Shown here piece after piece: positions 17,223 to 26,089 of a stretch of 34,333 nucleotides of DNA. Both the position numbers and the translations under genes were made by a program. This stretch comes from Bacillus norwichensis (GTDB lineage Bacteria; Bacillota; Bacilli; Bacillales; Bacillaceae_C). Every line of letters begins with the position of its first letter. Within the stretch, counting starts at the first letter, position 1. The DNA lies in the NCBI RefSeq assembly GCF_014836955.1, contig NZ_JACSPV010000047.1, forward strand, positions 1 to 34,333, read 5' to 3'. The notes below the pieces were generated by a model. The model ran no database searches. It was not told where the DNA came from and was given only the letters and a program-made list of their open reading frames with translations.

Positions 17223-18500
17223 CTATGACTGAAACTGGGCTTCTTCTGTTGAACCTGTCAATGCTGTTGTAGAAGATGTTCCTCCGGAAATGACCATTGA
17301 CACTTCATCGAAGTAACCAGTACCTACTTCACGTTGATGACGTGTAGCTGTATACCCTTCCTTCTCAGAAGCAAATTCTGCTTGTTGCAGTTTGGAATAA
17401 GCAGCCATTCCAGAATCTTTGTATCCGCTAGCCAATTCGAACATACTGTGATTGAGAGCATGGAAGCCTGCAAGGGTAACGAATTGGAATTTATATCCCA
17501 TTTCGCCTAACGCTTGTTGGAAGCTGGCAATCTCTTCATCACTCAACTTACTTTTCCAGTTAAAGGAAGGTGAACAGTTATAGGCAAGCAGTTTCCCAGG
17601 AAATTTTTCATGGATAGCTTCTGCAAAGCGTCGGGCTTCTTCGATATCTGGTTCTGCCGTTTCGCACCAGATAAGGTCTGCATAAGGTGCATAGGCAAGC
17701 CCTCTTGCAATTGCCTGATCAAGTCCCGGCTTAGTATAATAGAACCCTTCTGGACTTCTTTCGCCTGTTAGAAATTCGCGGTCATATGGGTCAACGTCAC
17801 TTGTAATCAGATTAGCTGCGTTCGCATCCGTTCTGGCAACGATAACAGTAGGCACATCCATAACATCTGTAGCAAGCCTTGCTGCAATTAAATGGCGCAC
17901 AGCCGTTTGCGTAGGTTGAAGAACTTTACCGCCCAAGTGTCCGCATTTCTTCTCGGAAGCAAGTTGGTCTTCGAGATGGACTCCGCCAGCTCCAGCCTCA
18001 ATCATGGCCTTTGTTAATTCAAATACATTGAGAGGGCCTCCAAATCCTGCCTCCATGTCTGCAACAATAGGAGCAAACCAATACGTATCTCCTTCTCCCT
18101 CTGCCTGTTGGATTTGATCTGCACGCTGAAGTGTCTGATTGATGCGCTTAACTACTTGTGGGACGCTGTTAGCTGGATATAAACTTTGATCTGGGTACAT
18201 TTGTCCAGCAAGGTTCGCATCAGCCGCAACTTGCCAGCCGCTCAGATAAATGGCTTTAAGACCTGCCTTTACTTGTTGAAGTGCCTGATTACCAGTTAAA
18301 GCCCCCAACGCATTGATATAATCTTCTGTATTAATCAGATTCCAAAGCCTTTCAGCACCCATCCGTGCTAATGTTTGCTCAATGACAACTGATCCTCGCA
18401 GCTTCACTACATCCTCTGCGGAATATGGTCTTTTGATACCTTTCCATCGGTCTGCTTTCCAGCTTTCTTCAACTTGGCGGATTTGTGCTTCTCTTGTCAT
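17223..18500 (-). CDS. aceA: Isocitrate lyase
   Basis: The 425-residue product cleaves isocitrate to succinate and glyoxylate, the first step of the glyoxylate shunt that lets cells grow on acetate or fatty acids. The catalytic signature KKCGH is intact at 184-188 (nucleophile C186), preceded by GGVHLEDQ, and the length is usual for the bacterial enzyme. ATG follows AGGAGAGG. The partner enzyme malate synthase is encoded upstream on the same strand, with a small unknown gene between them. The promoter region has a 15-bp dyad (AGATTGA, A, TCAATCT) at 18541-18555. The spacing of more than 120 bases on the upstream side suggests its own promoter rather than strict co-transcription. Confidence 0.97.
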   Translation of the reverse strand: MTREAQIRQVEESWKADRWKGIKRPYSAEDVVKLRGSVVIEQTLARMGAERLWNLINTEDYINALGALTGNQALQQVKAGLKAIYLSGWQVAADANLAGQMYPDQSLYPANSVPQVVKRINQTLQRADQIQQAEGEGDTYWFAPIVADMEAGFGGPLNVFELTKAMIEAGAGGVHLEDQLASEKKCGHLGGKVLQPTQTAVRHLIAARLATDVMDVPTVIVARTDANAANLITSDVDPYDREFLTGERSPEGFYYTKPGLDQAIARGLAYAPYADLIWCETAEPDIEEARRFAEAIHEKFPGKLLAYNCSPSFNWKSKLSDEEIASFQQALGEMGYKFQFVTLAGFHALNHSMFELASGYKDSGMAAYSKLQQAEFASEKEGYTATRHQREVGTGYFDEVSMVISGGTSSTTALTGSTEEAQFQS

Positions 18501-18540
18501 GATAAACCTCTCCTATCCTATGTTTTTATATTTAATTAAC

Positions 18541-18555
18541 AGATTGAATCAATCT
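18541..18555. promoter_or_regulatory. Dyad upstream of aceA, possible operator
   Basis: A perfect inverted repeat with 7-bp arms (AGATTGA and TCAATCT) around one A, 41-55 bases before the aceA start codon. Position suits a repressor site; the binding protein is unknown. Confidence 0.45.
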
Positions 18556-18625
18556 ATGATTCTCACCTGTAATATATATGTTTCAACTATTTTGATAATG
18601 TTATATAACAGATATGACAAAAAAA

Positions 18626-18919
18626 TTATTCAACGTCCTCGCAGCATTGAATGACTTCTTTATATGTTGGATGCTCCATTCCACATTTGTTGCAGATGTT
18701 TTCAATTTTCATTTTTTCTTCCTCCCGGATGACAACCACTTCTTTCGTTGCCAGCGGCTCAACATCAAACGAACCTTCAGTATTTCTTTTTAAAGTTAAC
18801 AGTTCGTTCCCAAGAACAAAAGTTGTTCCACTCATTTCTTCAACAGTCTTTCCTTTAGTCATCTCTGCCAAGATCCACTCTTCAATATAATCTCTATCCG
18901 TTGTCTGTTTCGTTTGCAT
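18626..18919 (-). CDS. Small cysteine-containing protein of unknown function
   Basis: A 97-residue protein I do not recognise. The start at 18919 follows AGGAAGG by 8 bases; a GTG three codons earlier would collide with the ribosome site. The N-terminal 70 residues are acidic with alternating hydrophobic stretches (TTFVLGNELLTLKR, KEVVVIREE), compatible with a small beta fold. The C-terminus has four cysteines, C76-x2-C79 and C92-C93, in CNKCGMEHPTYKEVIQCCE, which could hold a zinc ion. It has a consensus promoter upstream and sits between the two glyoxylate-shunt genes on the same strand, so a regulatory or protective role connected with that pathway is possible. No function is claimed. Confidence 0.75.
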   Translation of the reverse strand: MQTKQTTDRDYIEEWILAEMTKGKTVEEMSGTTFVLGNELLTLKRNTEGSFDVEPLATKEVVVIREEEKMKIENICNKCGMEHPTYKEVIQCCEDVE

Positions 18920-18957
18920 GTTCTCCACCTTCCTATGCTTTTTATTAGGTTGCCACT

Positions 18958-18986
18958 AATATATAACAGAAAATAATTTTAGTCAA
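18958..18986 (-). promoter_or_regulatory. Sigma-A-type promoter of the small cysteine protein gene
   Basis: TTGACT and TATATT separated by exactly 17 bases on the minus strand, 39 bases before the start codon at 18919. Confidence 0.75.
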
Positions 18987-19051
18987 TTGTTATAATACAA
19001 TATTTTTCAAAAATTTTCTTAATTTGTTTTTTCTGCTTCTTTCAGATATCA

Positions 19052-21235
19052 CTAAGACTGCTTTATGGATAGTTTCTGTTTAAATTCCAGGCGGCGGCGA
19101 TGAAGAATTGGTTCAGTATACCCACCAGGCTGTTCTCTTCCAATCAATACAAGATCGCAAGCAGCTTGAAAAGCAACGGACTCGTCAAAATTAGCCGACA
19201 TTGGTGTATATTTCGGATCTCCGGCATTTTGCTCATCAACAACGGCTGCCATACGTTTCATCGTTTCCAAAACTTGCTCCTTGGTGCATATTCCATGATG
19301 AAGCCAGTTAGCCATATGCTGACTTGAAATCCTCAGTGTTGCGCGGTCTTCCATTAAACCAACATTATGGATATCTGGAACCTTTGAACAACCTATCCCC
19401 TGCTCAACCCACCTGACAACATACCCCAATATTCCTTGAGCATTGTTATCAAGTTCCTCTTGTATTTCTTCATTTGTAAAATGAGGGTTAGGTGCAAGCG
19501 GAATATCCAACATTTCATCCTTTACATCCTTAATTGCTTTAGACAGGTTATGTTGAATTTCCCAGACATTCTTCTGATGATAATGCAAAGCATGTAAGGT
19601 AGCAGCAGTTGGTGAAGGAACCCAAGCTGTATTAGCCCCCGCCTCTACATGTCCGATTTTTTGCTCTGTCATGGCCTTCATCTGATCAGGCATGGCCCAC
19701 ATTCCTTTACCGATTTGCGCTCGACCGGGAAGTCCTGTTTCAAGCCCTGAGAAAACATTCGACTGTTCATATGCCTTTAGCCATCCGGACCCTTTCATGT
19801 CATTTTTTCTAATCATCGCGCCGGCTTCCATAGATGTATGAATTTCATCGCCAGTGCGGTCAAGGAACCCTGTATTAATAAAAACAATCCGATTTCTGGC
19901 TTCTTTAATACAAGCCTTCAAATTTAATGACGTCCGGCGTTCTTCATCCATGACACCCATCTTCAGCGTATTTCGTTCCAATCCAAGCAAATCCTCAATA
20001 CGATCAAATAGCTCATTGGCAAACGCCACTTCTGCAGAGCCATGCATTTTCGGCTTTACAATATAAACAGAGCCTTTTTCAGAATTTTTCCGAGCTGTGT
20101 TTCCTAGTAAATCATGTTTGGCAATCAAACTTGTCATCACTGCATCAACAATGCCTTCAGGGACTTCTTCCCCGGATTGATCTAAAATGGCTGGTGTTGT
20201 CATCAAATGACCTACATTACGTACTAGCTGGAGTGAACGGCCTCGCAGTGAAAATTCAGTACCATCCAATGACTTATAACTTCGATCCTCATTCATTTCT
20301 CTGATGATATTTTTACCATTTTTTTTAAATTCAGAGCTGATGGTTCCCTTCATCAATCCAAGCCAATTTCTATAAACAAGGACCTTATCTTCTGCATCAA
20401 CTGCCGCGACCGAATCCTCACAATCCATAATGGTGGACAGGGCCGATTCGATAAGCAGGTCTTTGATTCCAGCAGAATCAGTCTGGCCAATTGGATCTTC
20501 CGAATCGATTTGTACTTCAACATGGAGACCATTATTTTTAAGTAAAATAGCACTCGGATGATTCTTGCTTCCCCGAAATCCGGCCAACTTCTGATGGTCC
20601 TGGAGCTTCGCATGTTTGCGATCTCTTAGTTTGATAATCAATTGACCGTCGGAAATGCTGTATTGAACAGAGTCATGGTGGGAACCTTGTTGTAATGGAG
20701 CAATCTGATCCAAAAAATCTCTCCCGTAATCAATGACTTTTTGACCACGAATGGGGTTATAGCTACTAGTCAGTTCGGCTCCATCCGTTTCATCAATCAC
20801 ATCCGTTCCATAAAGCGCGTCATATAAACTTCCCCATCTTGCGTTGGCGGCATTTATGGCATATCTTGCATTATTTACTGGAACAACAAGCTGCGGACCT
20901 GCTTGCACAGTAATTTCTTCATCTATATTTTTGGTGGTGATGGTAAACTCTTCAACCGGCTCTTCCAAATATCCGATTTCTTTAAGAAATAATTTATATT
21001 TTTTCAGATCAACTGATCCTCTGTTTTCCTGATGCCACTGATTAATTTTCAACTGCAAATTTTTTCGTGTTTGTAAAAGCTGTTTGTTCTTAGGCGCAAG
21101 GTCTTCAATGATACTACTAAAGCCCTTCCAAAAACTTTTACTATCGACCCTGCTATCAGGCAATGCCTCCTTTTCAATAAATTCGTGCAAAATGGACGCC
21201 ACTTTCAGTCCATTCACATCCAGATAGTCCTCCAT
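19052..21235 (-). CDS. glcB: Malate synthase G
   Basis: The 727-residue product condenses glyoxylate with acetyl-CoA to malate, the second step of the glyoxylate shunt. The length and the conserved blocks [43 protein letters not shown] and [14 protein letters not shown] identify the large monomeric G isoform rather than the roughly 530-residue A isoform. Blocks around the catalytic arginine and aspartate appear intact. An ATG with AGGAGGAGAG upstream supports the start. It is separated from the small cysteine-protein gene by 132 bases containing a promoter, so the cluster is probably several transcripts under related control. Many bacilli use the A isoform, so use of G is mildly notable. Confidence 0.95.
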   Translation of the reverse strand: MEDYLDVNGLKVASILHEFIEKEALPDSRVDSKSFWKGFSSIIEDLAPKNKQLLQTRKNLQLKINQWHQENRGSVDLKKYKLFLKEIGYLEEPVEEFTITTKNIDEEITVQAGPQLVVPVNNARYAINAANARWGSLYDALYGTDVIDETDGAELTSSYNPIRGQKVIDYGRDFLDQIAPLQQGSHHDSVQYSISDGQLIIKLRDRKHAKLQDHQKLAGFRGSKNHPSAILLKNNGLHVEVQIDSEDPIGQTDSAGIKDLLIESALSTIMDCEDSVAAVDAEDKVLVYRNWLGLMKGTISSEFKKNGKNIIREMNEDRSYKSLDGTEFSLRGRSLQLVRNVGHLMTTPAILDQSGEEVPEGIVDAVMTSLIAKHDLLGNTARKNSEKGSVYIVKPKMHGSAEVAFANELFDRIEDLLGLERNTLKMGVMDEERRTSLNLKACIKEARNRIVFINTGFLDRTGDEIHTSMEAGAMIRKNDMKGSGWLKAYEQSNVFSGLETGLPGRAQIGKGMWAMPDQMKAMTEQKIGHVEAGANTAWVPSPTAATLHALHYHQKNVWEIQHNLSKAIKDVKDEMLDIPLAPNPHFTNEEIQEELDNNAQGILGYVVRWVEQGIGCSKVPDIHNVGLMEDRATLRISSQHMANWLHHGICTKEQVLETMKRMAAVVDEQNAGDPKYTPMSANFDESVAFQAACDLVLIGREQPGGYTEPILHRRRLEFKQKLSIKQS

Positions 21236-21591
21236 CTCTCTCTCCTCCTCTGTACTAAAGAAAAATCTCCCTTGTGTTATACATCAGATGTTAGTTTCAT
21301 TGATTATTATATAACAACATCCCCAAAAATAAAAGTCATTTTTTATATTAATCTATCATTAATGAATTTTATGACATTTAACCAAAAATATTTCTATTCC
21401 TACTTAAAGCGGGTTAGAATGAAAAAACTTTGCGGGACTTTCCAGTACAGAACAGCGAGAACAAGCAAGACGATTCCTGAAAATGCAGTTCTTCAATTAC
21501 CATAAGGAAGAGGCTTGTAGCCTTAAGGCTAGGTGCTGCAACTAGAATAAGATAAAGCTTCTTTGAATAAAAAACTTATACTTTACTCATA
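21236..21591. other. Intergenic region upstream of malate synthase
   Basis: About 350 bases with no convincing gene. It holds TTATATAAC at 21307-21315, likely the -10 area of the malate synthase promoter, and a perfect 14-bp palindrome TAGCCTTAAGGCTA at 21518-21531 of unknown role. Confidence 0.5.
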
Positions 21592-21623
21592 AAAAAAGAA
21601 AGTCCTTCACGGGCTTTCTTTTC
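21592..21623 (-). terminator. Terminator overlapping the end of the regulator gene
   Basis: GAAAGCCC and GGACTTTC form a stem followed by a long T-run on the minus strand. The last codons and stop of the gene at 21607 lie within the stem. Confidence 0.85.
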
Positions 21624-22887
21624 CAAAATTATAGACAGGAATATCCAGTTCATACAAAGCGCGGGGACGTCCTTGTGTGTATGTCATTTCCTCCCCGACC
21701 ACTTTTATTGAACCGTGATCAACCAGCTTTTTAATCATACGTTCTGCGGATCTTCGTGTCACCTGGAGATATAAGGATAAGTCCGCCGCAGTGAATTGAA
21801 GGGTTTGACGATATTGGGAGAATTGAATGATTTTTGATAAATTTGCTGGACTGATTTTAATCGCTTTAGCCAATTTTACAAGTTCAGGATGGACATTTAC
21901 CAAGCTTTGAAACTTTACATCATCCGGATAAGGACCATACAACTCCTTCTTTTCCGTCAAAATATAAGCACAGCTTGTTTTTTCATGCTCTGCAAACCGT
22001 TGGGCGATCTTCGCATTCTCTTCGGCATCTGAAGCTGTTTCTCCATAACCGAATCCAACAGCAACAGCCTCCTCCCCGCTATGCAGGAATTGGCGAAATC
22101 TTTCTGTATGTATGGCACTTTCAATATCCCCGCGGGTACAGAAGAGGGAAATAGCAGAATCTGTCCTTTGATGAACCGAGGCCTGGATGGACTTAGCAAG
22201 ACTGTCCACTTTTGAATCCGGATAGGCGAAAGAAGGAAATGACAAATAACAAACTGCAATCGTAGCGGCATTCTTTTTTATCCATTCAGCTTCCGCCTTC
22301 GCATTCAGAAGCCCTAGAATAAGTGCTTTGGAAGGATCAATCATCTGCTGTGCAGGTATCCCATTTTCAACCAGCTGATCATAAACAGAAGATATACTTG
22401 TTAGCGCCATTTTTGTGTGGCCGGTTCGATACAACTCCCGATGAAACTGGACGATTTGACTGATATCAAAATTTGCCGGCAGCATGCCGACAAAATCAAT
22501 CACATGATGTTTGGTTTCAGGTGCTCCAATATTTTTCAGGACGTTGGAGAAATAAGAAGCATCTAAAACGTCTACAGACAAATGCTCCAAAGGGATGTTT
22601 TGATGATGAGCAACTGAAAGGAGAGAAATGGCGATCGTCATTTCATCCTGTTCCATATAAAGTGCAGGGATCGTCAAATGCTTTCTGGCTTCCATGGAAA
22701 AATGGTACGGAAGCCCGCCTGAATAAAACACGATATCACAAGGTTTTAAATTTCTTGTTATGGCAGCTGCTTCTTCCGGCTGCGAGTATATGTAAGGAAC
22801 AATTTCCACATCCTTGATTTGTTCGGCCAAAAGAGTTATATTATGCATAAAATCAGTTGGTCCTATTACTGCGATTTTTGTAGTCAT
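21607..22887 (-). CDS. Putative transcriptional regulator with C-terminal winged helix
   Basis: The 426-residue protein begins KIAVIGPTDFMHNI, like the first strand and loop of a Rossmann-like sensing domain, with a second segment CDIVFYSGGLPYHF. Its C-terminal about 90 residues (330-415) contain two helix-turn-helix-like parts, LAKAIKISPANLSKII and AADLSLYLQVTRRSAERMIKKLVDHG, ending with a wing-like GRPRALYEL, typical of winged-helix regulators. The middle has a region around GDIESAIHTERFRQFL that may be a nucleotide-cyclase-like fold without clear active-site residues. It is divergent from the epimerase gene with only 85 bases between starts, so control of that operon is likely. ATG follows GGAGGAG. 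The exact family is not recognised. Confidence 0.65.
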   Translation of the reverse strand: MTTKIAVIGPTDFMHNITLLAEQIKDVEIVPYIYSQPEEAAAITRNLKPCDIVFYSGGLPYHFSMEARKHLTIPALYMEQDEMTIAISLLSVAHHQNIPLEHLSVDVLDASYFSNVLKNIGAPETKHHVIDFVGMLPANFDISQIVQFHRELYRTGHTKMALTSISSVYDQLVENGIPAQQMIDPSKALILGLLNAKAEAEWIKKNAATIAVCYLSFPSFAYPDSKVDSLAKSIQASVHQRTDSAISLFCTRGDIESAIHTERFRQFLHSGEEAVAVGFGYGETASDAEENAKIAQRFAEHEKTSCAYILTEKKELYGPYPDDVKFQSLVNVHPELVKLAKAIKISPANLSKIIQFSQYRQTLQFTAADLSLYLQVTRRSAERMIKKLVDHGSIKVVGEEMTYTQGRPRALYELDIPVYNFGKESP

Positions 22888-22972
22888 TAAATCTGCTCCT
22901 CCAATTAGCGACTATTTAACGACAATTCTATTCAAGAAATTTATCTTTGTAAAGTGAAGGGATTGATTCATC
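22888..22972. promoter_or_regulatory. Divergent promoter region
   Basis: An 85-base gap between the start codons of the regulator gene (minus) and the epimerase gene (plus) must hold both promoters. It contains ribosome sites GGAGGAG (minus) and AAGGGA (plus). I see no strong dyad. Confidence 0.5.
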
Positions 22973-24082
22973 ATGAAAATTGAAGCTATACATATCCATG
23001 CCATCCGTTTGCCATTACATAGCCCTTTTATAGTAAGCTATGGCACATATCATGATATGCCGACCATCATCTTAAAACTAGAAACAGATGAAGGCATTGT
23101 AGGTTATGGTGAAGCTTTGCCGGACGAATACGTTACCGGAGAGTCTCTTGAAAGCACGTATTCCCTTTTAAAACATACTCTTGCCCCACTGCTAATCGGC
23201 AAAAATCCAATGGAATTTGAAAAACTCCATGATCTGATGAACGAGACGATTTATGCTGTTCCTGCCGCAAAAGCCGCTTTGGACATTGCTTGCTTTGATG
23301 CTGTGGGTAAAAAGCTCGGCCAGCCTGTCTATCAGTTGATTGGCGGACGTTATCACGAAAAGTTCCCTATCACCCATGTCCTCAGTATCGCGGAGCCGCA
23401 ACAAATGGCCGACGAAGCAGCTGCCATGATAGAAAAAGGCTATGACTCCTTTAAGATGAAAGTTGGTACAGCTGTTCAAAAAGATGTTGAACGGATTCAA
23501 GCTGTAAGAGAAAGAGTTGGAGAAGGTATCAACATTCGCGTCGATGTCAATCAGGGCTGGAAAAACAGCGCTGATTCCCTTGTCGCCATGCGTTCATTAA
23601 AGGAGTTGAATATCGATTGGGTAGAACAGCCTGTGAGCGCCGATGATATTGACGGTATGGTTGAAATCAAATCCAAAACTGATATTCCAGTCATGATTGA
23701 TGAAGGTATGAAAGGCCCACGCGAGCTGCGAGAAATTATCCGCAAGCGGGCAGCGGATAAAGTAAATATCAAACTAATGAAATGTGGCGGCATCCTTCCA
23801 GCAGCAAAACTTGCGTATCAAGCTGAAATGGCCGGAATCGAATGCCAGGTGGGGTCAATGGTCGAATCTTCCATTGGATCTGCTGCTGGTTTTCATGTAG
23901 CTTTTTCAAAGAAAAATATTACAAGCGTTGAATTGACAGGACCATTAAAGTTTTCTAAAGACATCGGAAACCTTACATATGACGTCCCTTTCATTCAGCT
24001 CAATGAGAAGCCTGGACTCGGTGTGGAAGTGAACGAGCAAACATTGGATGAATTGACAAAGTTCAAGGACGTTGTTCGATAA
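22973..24082 (+). CDS. Dipeptide epimerase (L-Ala-D/L-Glu type), enolase superfamily
   Basis: The 369-residue protein is a muconate-lactonizing-subgroup enolase: KMK at 161-163 (the two-lysine acid/base motif), metal ligands D191, E218 and D243, and the second catalytic lysine K267 in NIKLMKCGG. This spacing matches B. subtilis YkfB, which epimerises L-Ala-D-Glu from murein peptides. DEG at 243-245 and the substrate loop fit. Specificity within dipeptide epimerases cannot be fixed by eye. It is followed by a GNAT gene with a 1-base overlap (TAATG), so the two are translated together. Likely role, inferred: recovery of cell-wall peptides. Confidence 0.88.
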   Translation: MKIEAIHIHAIRLPLHSPFIVSYGTYHDMPTIILKLETDEGIVGYGEALPDEYVTGESLESTYSLLKHTLAPLLIGKNPMEFEKLHDLMNETIYAVPAAKAALDIACFDAVGKKLGQPVYQLIGGRYHEKFPITHVLSIAEPQQMADEAAAMIEKGYDSFKMKVGTAVQKDVERIQAVRERVGEGINIRVDVNQGWKNSADSLVAMRSLKELNIDWVEQPVSADDIDGMVEIKSKTDIPVMIDEGMKGPRELREIIRKRAADKVNIKLMKCGGILPAAKLAYQAEMAGIECQVGSMVESSIGSAAGFHVAFSKKNITSVELTGPLKFSKDIGNLTYDVPFIQLNEKPGLGVEVNEQTLDELTKFKDVVR

Positions 24083-24792
24083 TGAGCTATTTTTTTGAAG
24101 GAGTTTTAAAAAATAGCATTCCCTATCAAGTTCGCCGCCTATCAACAAATGATATGGCACAGATTCTTGCCCTGCAGGAAATTGTTGTTCAAACATTGGA
24201 CAATAAAGATATATTACAGCCGCTGTCTTATGAAGAATTTCAATTTATTACTGATGGGAATGGTATCCTTATCGGTGCATTTGCGGAGCAAAAACTGATT
24301 GCCTTCCGGGCTCTACTGGTTCCACCTGTTGATGAAGACGGCCATTTAGGCCTTGATATTGGTTTGCCAAAAAACGAACTTCAAAATGTCATTTATCAGG
24401 AAATATCGAATGTCCATCCCGACTACCGCGGCAATGGCCTGCAACAGCAACTTGCACAGTTGATTATGCAGGAGCTTTCAAAAGAAAAACAAACATATAA
24501 ATATATTTGCGCAACGGTAATGCCTTTCAATATCCCAAGCCTGAAGGACAAATTCAGCCAAGGTATGATAATTGCAGTCTTAAAAGAGAAATATGAAGGG
24601 CGCTTGCGTTATGTCTTTTATAAACGGCTTGGGGAGGATGCTCCTTATGAATGGGCTGAAACAACGGAGCTAGCCATGAGTGATATCAAAGGCCAGCAGA
24701 ACCTTCTCGAAAAAGGCTGGCGCGGATTCAAAATGGACAAGCGTGAAGGAAAGCTTGTTGTCGTTTACGGGAAAAGAATATCTGGAAGATAA
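24082..24792 (+). CDS. GNAT-family N-acetyltransferase
   Basis: The 236-residue protein has the GNAT acetyl-CoA signature around HPDYRGNGLQQQLAQLI (about 112-128), the R/Q-x-x-G-x-G/A loop being RGNGLQ. The N-terminal part (QVRRLSTNDMAQILALQEIV) is the usual first strand and helix. The substrate is unknown. Its 1-base overlap with the epimerase gene suggests a related substrate, perhaps a D- or L-glutamyl peptide or amino acid. A terminator follows the stop within 20 bases, so this is the last gene of the two-gene operon. Confidence 0.85.
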   Translation: MSYFFEGVLKNSIPYQVRRLSTNDMAQILALQEIVVQTLDNKDILQPLSYEEFQFITDGNGILIGAFAEQKLIAFRALLVPPVDEDGHLGLDIGLPKNELQNVIYQEISNVHPDYRGNGLQQQLAQLIMQELSKEKQTYKYICATVMPFNIPSLKDKFSQGMIIAVLKEKYEGRLRYVFYKRLGEDAPYEWAETTELAMSDIKGQQNLLEKGWRGFKMDKREGKLVVVYGKRISGR

Positions 24793-24800
24793 CTTGATGT

Positions 24801-24834
24801 TAGGATGGGCTTCGTGCCTATCCTTTGTTGCTTG
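24801..24834 (+). terminator. Terminator of the epimerase-acetyltransferase operon
   Basis: GGATGGGC and GCCTATCC (one G-T pair) form a hairpin with loop TTCGT, followed by TTTGTTG, directly after the acetyltransferase stop. Confidence 0.75.
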
Positions 24835-24908
24835 TATTAAAAGCGGGCACTACTAGCGCCCCAACTTCAAAGATAAAAGACCGCTTTTCGGGTTGTTTTC
24901 TCCTGCTT

Positions 24909-25050
24909 GGACAGTATTTTTCCTTTTTCGGACAATACCTTGGGCAAACTGGATTGTATTTCGCTTTTTCGGATAGTATTCCGTTTTTTTGGATAGTATC
25001 CCCTCTTGTTCGGACAGTTTTTCGGATAAGTTGGACGGTACGGCTTTTTC
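24909..25050. repeat. Degenerate 20-21 bp tandem repeat
   Basis: Units starting GGA(C/T)(A/T/G)(A/G)TA or close variants begin at 24909, 24930, 24951, 24971, 24991, 25012 and 25033, i.e. every 20-21 bases, mostly separated by T/C-rich tracts such as CTTTTTC. Units differ by several bases. The 82-residue open frame over it is low-complexity and has no ribosome site, so it is not a gene. Confidence 0.75.
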
Positions 25051-25082
25051 AGATGGCGTTTTTCCTTAGTTGATTCGTGTTT

Positions 25083-25121
25083 CCGTCAAACTGCGTCCCC
25101 GTACGGTTGATTTTTTGACGG
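25083..25121. repeat. Inverted pair with REP-like core
   Basis: CCGTCAAA (25083-25090) and TTTGACGG (25114-25121) flank CGTCCCCGTACGG. The core CGTCCCCGTA is shared with the palindrome at 7462-7486. Confidence 0.5.
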
Positions 25122-25190
25122 TCCTACATCTTTTAAATAGGCAGCCATTCCTATTGCTATGGCTCAACATATCCCGAACCTCACAAAAGC

Positions 25191-25226
25191 AAAATCAGTC
25201 GGAGAGAAATAACTCTGACTGATTTA
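25191..25226 (-). terminator. Terminator of the tatC transcript
   Basis: AAATCAGTCGGAG pairs with CTCTGACTGATTT around an 8-base loop, with a TTTTG run on the minus strand just after the tatC stop. Confidence 0.85.
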
Positions 25227-25235
25227 TCTTTGTCC

Positions 25236-26072
25236 TTATTCAGTTGAGACGGCTTCTGCTTGTTGAGGGGACTCCTGCCTTGCTTCCATTTTTCTGACGA
25301 TATAGATGCTTACTTCATATAGTAATGCCATTGGAATCAATACCATCAGCTGACTTATAAAATCTGGCGGTGTAATCAAAGCGGATAAGATCGCGATAAC
25401 CAAATACGCCCATTTTCTCACCTTTTTCATTGTTTCCGAGGTCAGCACACCGATGGATGCCAAAAACATTGCTATAATCGGTAGTTCAAATAATAATCCG
25501 AGCGGCACTGTTGTCATAATGAGAAAGTGCACATACTCCTGTGCCGAAACGATAACATCAAAGTTCATCGCGCCAAAGTTCATTAAAAAATGATAACTTA
25601 AAGGGTTAACTACAAAGTATCCGAAAGCCACTCCCATAATAAATAGCAAAAACATGGCGGGTGAATATAATCCAAGAAAGCGGATTTCATTGGATTTCAA
25701 GCCCGGTTTAACAAATTGCCAAATAAAATGGACGAAAAATGGAAGAGATAGTCCCAGCGCAATGGTTACACAAATGGAAGTGTAAAATTTGATGATTTGG
25801 AAAGGTCCAAAAACAACGAGTTCATTTCCTTTCGTCACATAGGGAAACCAGAGATTCATCGTTGTGAAAACAAGTATTAGGAATAGGACAAATACAACAA
25901 GACTCTTGATCAGTTGCTTGCGAAGATCGGATAAATGTTCAATCAAGGCCTCTCCATTCGATTCTTCCTCTTGTTTCTCTATCTGGTAATAAGGACGGTC
26001 CCTATCAAGATCTTCGGGATTTTTGTCCAAGGGACTGAGAATTTTTCTATTCTTTTTCGGAACTTGTCCCAT
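25236..26072 (-). CDS. tatC: Sec-independent translocase TatC
   Basis: The 278-residue membrane protein is the receptor of the twin-arginine export machine. It has six hydrophobic segments and the conserved N-terminal helix EHLSDLRKQL at 45-54 that binds the RR signal. Members usually begin only a few residues before this motif; here about 44 mostly charged residues precede it, an unusual cytoplasmic extension. I start at ATG 26072, 8 bases after AGAAGG; a GTG at 26081 would overlap the ribosome site. tatA lies immediately upstream and the exported dehydrogenase genes before that, so this is probably a dedicated TatA-TatC pair, comparable to TatAdCd next to phoD in B. subtilis. A terminator follows. 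Confidence 0.93.
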   Translation of the reverse strand: MGQVPKKNRKILSPLDKNPEDLDRDRPYYQIEKQEEESNGEALIEHLSDLRKQLIKSLVVFVLFLILVFTTMNLWFPYVTKGNELVVFGPFQIIKFYTSICVTIALGLSLPFFVHFIWQFVKPGLKSNEIRFLGLYSPAMFLLFIMGVAFGYFVVNPLSYHFLMNFGAMNFDVIVSAQEYVHFLIMTTVPLGLLFELPIIAMFLASIGVLTSETMKKVRKWAYLVIAILSALITPPDFISQLMVLIPMALLYEVSIYIVRKMEARQESPQQAEAVSTE

Positions 26073-26089
26073 GCGATGCACCTTCTAAG

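Noticed and set aside
24909-25050. CRISPR array
   Set aside because: Units are 20-21 bp without regular spacers, are degenerate and have no cas genes nearby.
24825-25073. 82-residue plus-strand open frame rich in Phe and Gly-Gln-Tyr
   Set aside because: It is a translation of the phased tandem repeat, with no ribosome site and low complexity.
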